64,000 nucleotides of DNA from Blepharisma stoltei (Eukaryota > Ciliophora > Heterotrichea > Heterotrichida > Blepharismidae): contig CAJZBQ010000044.1 in assembly GCA_914767885.1 (NCBI GenBank), positions 310,001-374,000 of the forward strand, read 5' to 3'. Below are positions 55,355 to 64,000 of the stretch, piece by piece. The translations under genes and the position numbers were made by a program. Under the pieces are notes generated by a model. That model was not told the origin of the DNA. It did not search any database and saw only the letters and a program-made list of their open reading frames with translations. How positions within the stretch are numbered: the first letter of the stretch is position 1; every line of letters starts with the position of its first letter.

Positions 55355-55957
55355 TTAACTTCCGCCTTTAAATTGGAACTAAAAATCCTATTCTAATTTC
55401 AAGGGCAGTTTTAAAAACACATTATATTAATTTTTTTGTTAAATTTTTGAAATTGAGCAGAATATTTAAATTCTAATTTATTTTATGAAGAAATAATTAA
55501 ATAGTTACCAATTCAGTGTGAAAAATGTTTAAATAGCATTCTAATTGCACTTTTTCCATTAAATAAATTTTATAAAAATTAGTATTTTCTAATTATTATT
55601 TTAATAATTTTTCAAAATTTTAAAAAAATATAAATTAAGCAATGTTGTAAATAATAAATAAAAATATTAATAGATTCATTGTAAAAGCTGTTTTTAATTA
55701 GCATTCTACTTGCATTTTTATCTATGAAATTAAGTCAAAATTAATTTATAAAATTTTTCTCTCTTATAGTTTGAATTTTAATTTATTTTTTATTTAGAAT
55801 AAATAAAAAATTAATAGATTCAGTTTAAAAAACTGTTTAAATAATATTCTTCTTGATTTTGCCTACCCAGTCGTTAAAATTTTCCATTTAAAGAGGGGTT
55901 AAAGCATCCAAAAAATGCAAATTTCATCAATGTTTTATTTCAATTTAGAGGAAGAAT
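55355..55957. mobile_element. Family B MITE copy B3 with internal tandem triplication
   Basis: Ends ACTTCCGCCTTTAAATTGG and AATTTAGAGGAAGAA near TA. Inside, a unit of roughly 150 bp with the core TTCAGTGTGAAAAATGTTT and AGCATTCTACTTGCA occurs three times (around 55510, 55675, 55820). B1 and B2 carry it once. It ends 48 bp before the 56006 start codon. Confidence 0.6.
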
Positions 55958-56005
55958 AAGAGAAAGCCACCGTTTCTTATGAAAAATCAGAAACTGCTGC
56001 TATAA

Positions 56006-56941
56006 ATGGCACAAACTAATTTCATTGAAAGATTCAAGAATAAAGTGTCGACTATAGGCAAGTCTGGCGAAATTGAGATTGACCCCGCAAAACCTATCCT
56101 CAAAGCAAACAGCGCACAATTCCATAAGTCAATTATGCAGTTATCTGCATCAAATATAATCCGAAACAACCTTCAATCTCCAAAGCCAGATACTTTTGTC
56201 TCAGCAAGGCCAATAAAAGTCGCAGCCAAAGATGACAGTCCTACATCTCCTAAAACAGTCACTGCAACTTTTTCCGCTCCATTGCAGCCAGAAGTTATAA
56301 ATGGAGCAACACCTAATATTTCACAATCAAGGAACCCAGACCAAAATCAAAGGCGAAATTATAGTCACTCGGCAACTCCATTTAGAAAGCCACAAGTAGA
56401 TGATGTACCGAAAACCAGTGATGGGATTACACAGTCTTTTGAATCAAGATATGCAAAAAAGCAAGGAGTTATTGATTTCTCGCCATATACACTAACTGAT
56501 TATCATATGATAAAAAACGATAAGTATTATGAGCTGGGAGGGCTTGGGGCTGTAAATATAGGAACTGAGGAGTGAATCAAAAGAAAAGAAATGCAGGATA
56601 GGAGGGTGGATTATGCTAAACAAGTAAAATATATAAATGCTGCTAGTTTACCGCCATCTGGAGCTAAGAAGACACCAAAAATCACAGAAAAGGTGCCGAG
56701 CAAGATGCAAAGAGCAAATGAGTTTGCAAAAAATATTCCGAAACCGCAATTAAAAATAAGAAATGATTCGATAGAAGGAAAGGAAAATCCAAGCGAAAAG
56801 GATTTTAGCCCATTAGAGTATCAGCTTGATAAGCATGATAGTTATAGAACTATTATTGATGAAATCAAAGCAAATATTGAGTATGCCACCTGATTTAAGA
56901 TTGCCATTTTTTATTTAAGAACATTTTATAGATCAAATTAA
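56006..56941 (+). CDS. Conserved-type hypothetical protein
   Basis: About 311 aa. A disordered N-terminal half precedes a compact block FSPYTLTDYHMIKNDKYYELGG..NIGTEEWIKRKEMQDRRVDYAKQV (residues about 155-210), which has the look of a conserved motif of ciliary coiled-coil proteins, but I cannot name the family. TGA is Trp at 56573 (TEEWIKR) and near the end (YATWFKI); TAA at 56939. No intron. Confidence 0.65.
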
Positions 56942-57032
56942 GCCAAAATTCAATAAAATTTACTGTTTAAAATAATTTATTAATCAATAATTATTTAATC
57001 TTTCTGTGCTAATTGATAAAGAATTCTGAAAT

Positions 57033-58513
57033 ATGAAGGAATGCTTTGAACCAAACTGCAAGCTTGAAATCAATTAAGAATGCCAATCCACAACTCCTGA
57101 AAGCAGGCTTTATAAAACAGATCCAAAAATATGATATCTTTTGAACAAATCATAATGTTCGTCCAATAAAGTTTGCATGAGTAAGCAAGAATGAAAAATA
57201 AATCATACTTAAGCTTCTCTCTGAAGAAAAGTGAAGACAAGAAGATATTTAGACCAAATTATTAACCTCTGTCTGACAAAATATTCTTAATTTAGAAAAT
57301 AGCTTTGACAATTTATTACAAAGGTTAGATTTCGATTTAAATAGCATCAATTATTGTTTTGAAGGAATTTACCAGGTCCAAAGAATATATAGTTTGAACA
57401 AGACCCAATTTTGAGACTGCTAACTATAGAGTCTAATTAGGCAACTCATAAATTTAAAGAAATTGCTTTAGTTGCCCATAAATCATATAAGAATTCTAAG
57501 TTTAATTGCGAATCAAATGAAATAGAGTATATATTGATTGAGGGGCTAATTAAGGACAAGCTAGAAACTTTCTAGAAAAGGCTTTCCAACATTTAAAGCA
57601 TTCATGAAGAGCACGGTGCACTTGATGCACAATTGAAGAAAGGACTCTATTTCCAATCTGATTACTGAGGTACATGATTTTAAATCGAACTCTTTGACAG
57701 TGTGCCATTTCCTAGGACAATTAGGTCGGCATTTAAATAGTGCAACCAATTATTCATTTATGACATTTAAAATTAAGCAGAAGAAAATACTCCAGAATTG
57801 CTATGCTTTTTTGCCTTGAGTGGCGCGGTACGGGCGCCACTCAAGGCAAAAAGCTATAGTCGAGGCACATGCATTGAATTAATTATTGAAAATAGATTAT
57901 TTTTGCTTTGGAAAGGCGTTGCCGGCTTCTGAAATTTTATTGATCATAGATAAAAACTATGGATTACGAGTTTTGCCATTGGAGTATCTTGTTGCTATTA
58001 GTCAGCTATCTTTTTTGAGAATAATGTCTTTTATTTGGAGGGCAAATAATGACCGAAACTCATTGGCTCTTTCTGAATATTAGAAATCAATGGATCAAAT
58101 TAAAGTCGTCTCAAACTGATTCCTATTGCTATTGTATTCTGTTTAATGGCGATATTCTAATTTCAGGATATAAAGTAGATATATCTTACATATTCAATAG
58201 AATGCGACTTTTTTATAATACCTTTTGAATTCGCAGAATGGACAAGAAAAAATCTTGATAATTGCTGAGAGGCTGAGAGGATGTATTTCATTGAATGGGG
58301 CTCTGATAGGTTTGCATACAAAAGTGAGAATAAAAATCAAACAATCTGAAATCAAATTGCATGTACTGAAATTATTAACTATTTTTTATCAAAGTTTATT
58401 GCACAGTTAATAATTGAATAATGCATATTGAATCTAGGCTTACAGATGGATACTATAAGTTCAGCTTAAAAGAAAAAGAATTGATAAAGCTTGGCCCCAA
58501 AGGTGATAATTAG
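57033..58513 (+). pseudogene. Decayed gene: Cys-motif/coiled-coil N-terminus, kelch-like C-terminus
   Basis: No long frame exists, but successive coding-like pieces appear in changing plus-strand frames: ECFEPNCKLEI; LLSEEKWRQEDI..NLENSFDNLLQRLDFDLNSI; FEQDPILRLLTIES; CYCILFNGDILISGYKVD; EFAEWTRKNLDNCWEAERM; and RLTDGYYKFSLKEKELIKL before TAG 58511. These look like one protein of a zinc-binding/coiled-coil plus kelch architecture broken by at least four frameshifts and many TAA/TAG codons. One frameshift is at a T-run near 58207. A hairpin element (57801-57857) also sits within it. Gene identity is inferred; it is clearly not functional as read. Confidence 0.55.
57801..57857. repeat. Short perfect hairpin with TA ends
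   Basis: Arms TTTTTGCCTTGAGTGGCGC and complement around a 6-bp loop, bordered by CTATGC and GCTATAG. Smallest member of the fold-back class in the window. Confidence 0.8.
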
Positions 58514-58722
58514 TAATTAAATTGCATTTCTCTATCCATGTAAATTTATTAAATTTATTTAAAATGGAGCCCAATTTCCAGCTACATCATTCTTTATAAT
58601 TTCTGGAAAAGTTTACAAAATCTCATTTAAATTTATATTTGAATATATATCTCTTAAAGTCTAGAAATTTCTATCAGCTCTGATCAGACCCATCGTCTAC
58701 TTAATAATTTTATTCAAAACTA

Positions 58723-60303
58723 ATGAGCTCAAACATTAGCTTAAAAATCATAAAAGGTGAAGAAATTAGAAGAGTTAAAGAATTACCAGACTCATTTTCC
58801 TCACTTCAAGCTGTCTTGAATTCTTTATATGGCTCACCTGCTTTCCAAATTTCATACCCAGGCGAGGGTTCCGATCTTATTTATATTTCAAATGACGATG
58901 ATCTCAAAAAAGCTTATGAAAGATTTAATGGCCAAGTCAGTGTTAGGCTGATTATAAAAGAAATAAATGAAGAAGACTTGATGGCCAAAATAGATAATAT
59001 GAGACAAAGTTTATCTGAAATAATATTAGAAAAGCCTATCAACCATGAGCCTGAGGTAAAAGTGGTAGATCCTCTTATAGCAGATCCTACGAGGACTGAT
59101 ATTGTTTTTGAAGAAGAAAAAAGTGCAAGCCCCCAAAAAGAAAAAAAATTAGAAAAGAAAGAGAAGAAAGAGAAGAAAAAAAAGGTTGCCAAAGAAAACA
59201 AAAAAGAGGGATTTAAGCAGCAACAGCTTATACAAGAAATTAAAAAAATAGCTAAAAAAGAAGCTGCAAAGGCCGCAAAAGAAGAATCAAAAACCCTTGA
59301 AAAATCACTTGGCAGTCAAATTAAAAAGGAATTTCAATCTCTTTCAGGCTCTTCCATTGAAAACATCGAAGATAGATCTCTTTCTGACCTAAGAAGAGAA
59401 TATGGGGATAAAATTCATTTGAATGTCACATGTGATGGATGTGGGATGAGTCCAATACTTGGAGATTTATACAAGTGCACAGTTTGCGAAGACTTTGAAT
59501 TCTGCATGAACTGTGAAAACAATATTAACCACCCCCATTCATTTATAAAAATTAAGTATCCTCAATCTATTTATAGGGGTTTCCCCTAGATAGCCCTTAC
59601 AGGGCTGTGGATTCTGTCCGGAATCTTTGGTTGGTCGAACTACTTACTATGTTGGTCGGACCAACTGACTTGTTGGTTCGAACAACCAAAGTATTCCGAA
59701 CAGAATCCACAGCCCTGTAAGGGCAATCTAGGGAAACCCCTATATAAAGCCCCTGCTCAAATCAAGCGAAAAGATAAAGATATTCTGATGGGCTCAATGG
59801 CTGAGCTATTATTAATGAAAACACTTAACCAGCAAAAGTCTAAAAAACTTAAAGCTAAAGTGTTGAAAATTCTCAGTCCTATAGAAAATGAAATAGTGCA
59901 AGCAGGAAAGCCAGTATCCCAACAATGGAAATTAAAAAATAAAGGCTCAAAAGCATGAAAAGCAGGCACTAAAGTTGTATTTTGCAAAGGAAACTGTGAA
60001 AAGGTAAGTGAAGCAGCCTTAGCTCCAAAGGTAAACCCAGGAGAAAAAGTCATTGTAGAAGTCCAGTATTTTACACCAGAACAAGAAGGAATTTGCAAAG
60101 GAACTTGGCGTTTAGAAAGCAAGGGGAAAAAATTCGGGAAGCTTGTGTCCAAAGTAAGAACTGTAAACTGCCTAGACAATGAGTTCGAAAAGCTCAAAAT
60201 TCTTATGAATATGGGCTTTACAGTCGAGCAAGCTAAACTAGGTTTATCATCATCAAAAGAAGATCTTAATATGGCAATATCCCAGATATTCAGGTTAACA
60301 TAA
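58723..60303 (+). CDS. NBR1: NBR1-type autophagy receptor (PB1-ZZ-FW-UBA), split by a palindrome
   Basis: Selective autophagy cargo receptor. Order: PB1 (residues 1-85, SSLQAVLNSLYG, ISNDDDLKKAYE), a lysine-rich coiled coil, ZZ zinc finger (HLNVTCDGCGMSPILGDLYK..CEDFEFCMNCENN), FW/NBR1 domain (QQWKLKNKGSKAWKAGTKVVF, TPEQEGICKGTWRL) with a TGA Trp, and a C-terminal UBA (KILMNMGFTVEQAKLGL). The palindrome at 59572-59742 falls just after ZZ; removal joins PQSIY to KAPAQIKRKDK in frame. All four hallmark domains are present, so the name is secure. No LIR motif was pinned down. Confidence 0.93.
59572..59744. repeat. Fold-back palindrome IES in NBR1, family P1
   Basis: 171 bp between TA 59572 and TA 59743. 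Arms TATAGGGGTTTCCCCTAGAT / complement, with the inner block AGCCCTTACAGGGCTGTGGA shared with the copy at 6009. Its length is a multiple of three but it carries stops. Excision restores the NBR1 frame. Confidence 0.93.
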
Positions 60304-60390
60304 TTACAATATCCTATTAATTTCATTATAAAATAAATGCAGCTCCCATTAAAAGCTGATATCTATTATAGCCATAATTGAGAATTCATT

Positions 60391-60783
60391 TAACTCCCCC
60401 CCCCCCCTCCGTGAGCGAACAAAACCATTAGAAAAATCGCCATTTTTTGACCAAAAACCCACCCTCCGTGAGTGAACAAAAATTTTTTTAATAGAAAAAA
60501 TTTTAATGAAAAAAATTTTGATATATAAGTGATAATTAGTATAATGAAATATAGAGCTAATTCTGTTTAATTTTTAAACAAATTGCGTTTTAAAACATAA
60601 ATTTTGCAAATTAAATTAAATATTTGCTTCCCAATTTTTGCAAATTAGGATTTTTTTAAATTTCGAAAAAAAATATTTTTTATAAAATTTATATATAAAT
60701 TTTTTTTTAAAAAAAAAAAAATTAACCCCCCTCCGTGAGTGAACAAAATTTTTTTGTTCGCTCACGGAGGGGGGGGGGGAGTA
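60391..60783. mobile_element. Family A MITE copy A15
   Basis: TA at 60391 and 60782; tandem end left, hairpin end right with long C and G runs. Sits between the convergent NBR1 and globin-like genes, 5 bp beyond the latter's stop. Confidence 0.93.
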
Positions 60784-60788
60784 AGTAA

Positions 60789-61151
60789 TTATTTTCCTTC
60801 TACTTCACTCCTCAGTGATGACAAAGTAGTTAAAACAGTCTGAATAGTAGTATGAGAAACCGCTGCATCAGATGCGGCCTCTTCTAAATGATAGAAAAAT
60901 ACATCAACTTCATGTTTTGTAATCCCCAAGCCAGCGAAAATTTCAGACAAGGGAAGCCCTGTATACATATTAGAATTCTTTGTGAACAATGATTGCAAGT
61001 ATTCAGTAAATCCTTGCTTAATTTGCTCAATATCTCTGCCTCTGAAGCGGTTTTTCACTCTAGGGTCATCTAGGAGTCTTTTGAAGACATCTTCAATTAT
61101 TTTAGAAAGTCCTTGGCCATTTCCGAGTCTGTCTAGAACGTCGTCTTCCAT
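60789..61151 (-). CDS. Truncated-hemoglobin-like protein lacking the proximal His
   Basis: 120 aa, the size of group I 2/2 hemoglobins. Matching blocks: IEDVFKRLLDDPRVKNRFRG, IKQGFTEYLQSLF, MYTGLPLSEIFAGLGITKHEVDVFFYHLEEAA and LTTLSSLRSEV. In heme-binding relatives the F-helix reads (L/M)xxxHxGLGI; here it is SEIFAGLGI, so the heme-ligating His is Phe. It may be a heme-free globin-fold regulator. The family assignment is by pattern; the His loss is seen directly. Confidence 0.6.
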   Translation of the reverse strand: MEDDVLDRLGNGQGLSKIIEDVFKRLLDDPRVKNRFRGRDIEQIKQGFTEYLQSLFTKNSNMYTGLPLSEIFAGLGITKHEVDVFFYHLEEAASDAAVSHTTIQTVLTTLSSLRSEVEGK

Positions 61152-61158
61152 TTATAAA

Positions 61159-62244
61159 TTATGAGAAATTAGTTACAACAAAATTAGAGCTTGAAATGCT
61201 GTGACTTGAACTTTTGGTCAAATTCACTGTGCTTTTGGAAGATATTGATTTGGAATTGGAGTAAACTTTGTAGGAGTCTCGTTTTCCGATAAAGAGAGTT
61301 CTTACCCTTGATCTGGGGACTGTTCTTTCATAGCTATTTTGGATTGCGCTGTAGTCAGGAGATGGTAGTGAATATTCAGTGTCAAAAATGCTGTTTCTGG
61401 AACTCATTTTGTCAAAAGGTAAAATACCTTTACTTAATGACTGTTTTAAAAATTCATGATTTGGGTGATAGTTCCCATCATGAATTTCATGATTAAAAAG
61501 CTCTTGCCTTGATATATATTGTTTAAAACTCGGTGCTTTAAGCGACTCTGATTTTTTCACAACTGGCTCTTTATCAAGAACACTTTCATGCATCTGATTT
61601 AAAGGGATTCCTTTTCTCTCTGACTGTTTGCTAAAAGATATTTTTGCCATGTGAGACTGGTAATATTTAGCACTTGTTTTTTTCCTTTTACAACTTCTAA
61701 TTTCAGCTGAATTCATAAAATCGCTTAAATTCATTGTTTTTTGAAGCTCAGATTTTCTTTCAGCTTTATGTGGATATTTGCATTCTAAATCTTTTTCATC
61801 GACACAATCAGGCAAAAAAACTTTTGGGTCCCTTGGGATGCTTGATCTCTGGGTTTCTCTTAATTGAACATTAGTGGGTGTTCTAGGTCGGACTCAAAAA
61901 TAGTTTGGGGAATATTTTGTTGAAGGCGGAGCATCACTGTAATTTGATTTTTGAATTTCTTCACGCTTTTCTCGTGTAACAGATAAAAAGGAAGAGCTAG
62001 GGACTTTAGTCTCTTTTTTCATTAATAAAGATTTGTGAGGCTTTTGGGGAGTATTTACAAGTTTTTCAATTTCTTCAGAATTCAAAATAGATTTTCTGGC
62101 TTCCACAGCGCTTTTGATAAATTTTTTGGTTGGGATTAGGCGTTGTGTAAATTTGATACTAGATCGTCCATGGTGGGAATATCTCGGGACATCATTGATA
62201 ATGCTTTCGATTTCTTTTATTAGACTTGACTTATCAGTTGTCAT
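61159..62244 (-). CDS. Ser/Lys-rich hypothetical protein
   Basis: About 361 aa from ATG 62244. The two halves join through TGA at about 61893 (NYFWVRPRTPTN). Basic, Ser-rich, with short phosphorylation-like motifs and no recognised domain. TAA 61159 is 8 bp from the globin-like start, so the two minus-strand genes are nearly contiguous. Function unknown; possibly cytoskeletal. Confidence 0.7.
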
Positions 62245-62507
62245 TATTTATTCATTTATTTTTTTAGTTTATATTAAAAAAGGTAAAATAATCGAGAATT
62301 AAAACTTGTGCAGGGTAATTAAAAAGAAATCAATAGCAATCAATAGAGAGGATTATAACACATGATAAAATATTAATATTTAAATAAGTTGAAAACGCTT
62401 ACTGACTAGTAATTTTATGATATCAGCCTTGCAGACTATTGTTGCATCAATATCAGATATTTTATTAGACTATATAATTTTTTACATAAAATTTATCAAT
62501 ATATTAT
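62245..62507. other. Intergenic, nothing seen
   Basis: AT-rich spacer between the hypothetical gene start and the piggyBac stop. No transposon inverted repeat or TTAA-flanked end was recognised next to the transposase. Confidence 0.5.
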
Positions 62508-64000
62508 TTATTTGCATTCATGAAGCTTCATGCACTTGAGATGAATAGGCTTTTTGCATTCATGACAACAGTGTCTAGTTTTACTACATTTCTTACTTTG
62601 TAGCGTTTGATGCTCCACACAATACCTGCACCTTGATACTTTATTCATTTTCTCTGCAAGCTGTTCATTTTCTTCTTGGCTGACATCTTTTGTAAGCTGT
62701 TCCGCTAGTAATCTTGTAAATTTCTCATGACTCATTGCTTCTACTATGCCTTTAGTACTGTAATGCTTATAAATGATGAAAGAATTTGTTACTGCAATTT
62801 CAATTAAATAGTGGAAGCATGATTTCCATCATTTTACAGACTTTCTATGTGTGCTATACGCTTGTATGAGCTGATCATAATAGTCCACTCCGCCCATCCC
62901 AAATGTGTATTTCGATACAATAACAGGCTTTTCCACATTTTTTTCAGTCCCCTCTTTTGCCGTTCTTTTAACAGAGTTGAATTGGATTCCTTCAATATTG
63001 GATAATAGATATATAGGTCTATGGTCATATCATGCACAAAATAGCAGGTCCCCTCTCAAGAAAAATTGGTTTCTTGTTTTTTTGCTTATGCTTGCTTTCG
63101 GAAGCCCTTTTCTGTTTGGATTCACTGTTCCTGTTGCTGCAAGGCCAAGATTTGAAAGCGAATTGAATAGTTCGATACTAGAATATCAGCGATCAAAAAA
63201 CAAATAGTGCTTGTGAAAGCTTCCTTGCAAGCTTTCAATAAGCCGCAGCACAACTCTCATTGTCGAATGTACATCGTCTTGAGATTTTCCAGAAAAAATA
63301 TAAAAATTCCACATATAGCCAGACACAGAATCACATAGAGCGAACACTTTAAAGCCTCATTTTATAGGTTTCGCTGGCATATACTGTATAGCTTGATGCC
63401 TTCCTTTGAATTGAATCATTGATTCATCAATTGAAATGTATTTTCCAAGGCAATAGTTGGCTTTGCATCTTTCCCGAATCATGCTTAGTATAGGTTCTAT
63501 TTTGGAAAGCTTGTTGCTTCCGTAGTATTGCAATGGAGATAAATGCATCATGCGGCTGATGGCTTGGAATCTTCTACTTGGCATTATCCCAGATATTAAT
63601 TTATTGTGATAAAGAGGGATCGTTGACCAGTAATCCGTTTGCTTTGGTGCTTTAATTAGGCCCATCATAATGGCTATTCCAAGCCAGTTTTCAAGTTCTC
63701 GAGGGGTGAGTGGAGTCATGTCTCCCATTCTCCTTGATGGGATTGGATTTGCCTCAAATATAGATTTTGCATAGTCGTTTGAATTGTTTGTGATTTCTTC
63801 GAGAACTTCTTCATCAAAAAAGATTCTAAATAAAGATAGAGGAGTAATTTGATCAGGCTGAGGCTGACCTGGTTGAGGATCCATTAAAGGAATGGTATCT
63901 TGTCTTTTGAGCTTTGTAAGTTCGGTTCACTCTTCTGTACTAAATTCATCAGTGCAAGCTGTTGCTTCATCTTCGCTAGAGAAAGAAGCGCCGGAAGAGT
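62508..64000 (-). CDS. PiggyBac-type transposase (PiggyMac-like), 5' end beyond window
   Basis: DDE/D DNA-cutting enzyme. The three catalytic aspartates are present in family context: ISIDESMIQFKGRH, LFFDRWYSS and GVDYYDQLI..YSTHRKSVKWW. The N-terminal DDE_Tnp_1_7 start (PLSLFRIFFDEEVLEEI..TNNSNDYA) and a C-terminal cysteine-rich zinc domain (CRYCVEH...CCHECKKPIHLKCMKLHEC) are intact. TGA is Trp in at least five places, including DRW and KWW. The frame runs open past 64000 (SSEDEATACTDEFSTEEW). No flanking inverted repeats seen, which suits a domesticated excisase, but a transposon copy cannot be excluded. Confidence 0.9.

Noticed and set aside
57033..58513. Hypothesis that all three stop codons are sense (TAA/TAG = Gln) in this region, as in Condylostoma
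   Set aside because: Coding-like pieces change frame several times, which codon reassignment does not explain, and genes elsewhere in the window end cleanly at TAA or TAG. Decay is simpler.

Overview
The window looks like germline (micronuclear, or macronuclear-plus-IES) DNA of a heterotrich ciliate, most likely Blepharisma. Four things seen directly support this. (1) TGA is read as tryptophan throughout: the RBX1 gene at 29786 uses two TGA codons exactly at its conserved W-A-W motif, and lipin, cullin, kinesin, NBR1 and piggyBac genes also run through TGA, while TAA and TAG end genes. (2) Introns are almost all 15 nt with GT-AG ends (959, 4466, 14314, 14576, 18470, 24136, 45006), plus one apparent 15-nt GC-AG intron (41286). 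(3) Many exons are split by repeats lying between two TA dinucleotides; joining TA to TA restores the reading frame, so these are internal eliminated sequences (IESs). (4) The right edge carries a piggyBac-type transposase with an intact DDD triad, the enzyme class ciliates use as IES excisase.

Layout. 1-5.6 kb: C2H2 zinc finger gene, RluA-type pseudouridine synthase, CEP135/Bld10-like coiled-coil gene, secreted RNase T2. 5.6-8 kb: gene-free, with a fold-back palindrome, a retroelement with a 13-bp target duplication and a MITE. 8-13 kb: lipin, uL23, ubiquitin-eL40 and a TPR gene. 13.5-20.3 kb: nuclear-type hypothetical gene split by a SINE-like element, coiled-coil gene, EF-hand gene, small zinc-ribbon gene, uL22. 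20.3-26.1 kb: atypical Rab, vWA protein, POP4, acidic membrane protein. 26.3-30.1 kb: a cullin carrying three IESs, followed on the same strand by its RING partner RBX1; a SKP1-like gene lies at 50.9 kb. 30.2-41.4 kb: acid sphingomyelinase-like gene, tepsin-like gene, an Sfi1/repeat protein and a kinesin. 41.9-45.5 kb: Ser/Lys/Glu-rich protein, bromodomain-NET protein, cyclin. 46-54 kb: zinc finger paralogue, CLC channel with three IESs, SKP1-like, CaMKK-like kinase. 54-64 kb: gene-poor repeat region, hypothetical gene, a decayed gene, NBR1 split by a palindrome, a globin-like gene, a hypothetical gene and the piggyBac gene running off the edge.

Repeats. At least five classes are present: 15 copies of a TA-flanked MITE with CTCCCCCCTCCGTGAG ends (family A, consistent with the Pogo-derived BogoMITEs described for Blepharisma); family B MITEs with ends like CTCCCTCCTTTAAATT; fold-back palindromes of about 60-240 bp, mostly with TATAGS-type ends; ten retroelement insertions (mostly SINE-like) with target duplications of about 8-22 bp; and one 5'-truncated LINE tail nested in an IES. 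The most striking observations are that every retroelement insertion lying directly in an exon has a TA inside its target duplication, so it can be removed as an ordinary TA-bounded IES, and that two copies of one SINE-like family carry the same roughly 70-bp head segment in opposite orientations.

Limits: everything here is from reading the sequence; gene names rest on recognised motifs, not searches. IES boundaries are firm where a conserved reading frame is restored and approximate in intergenic copies.
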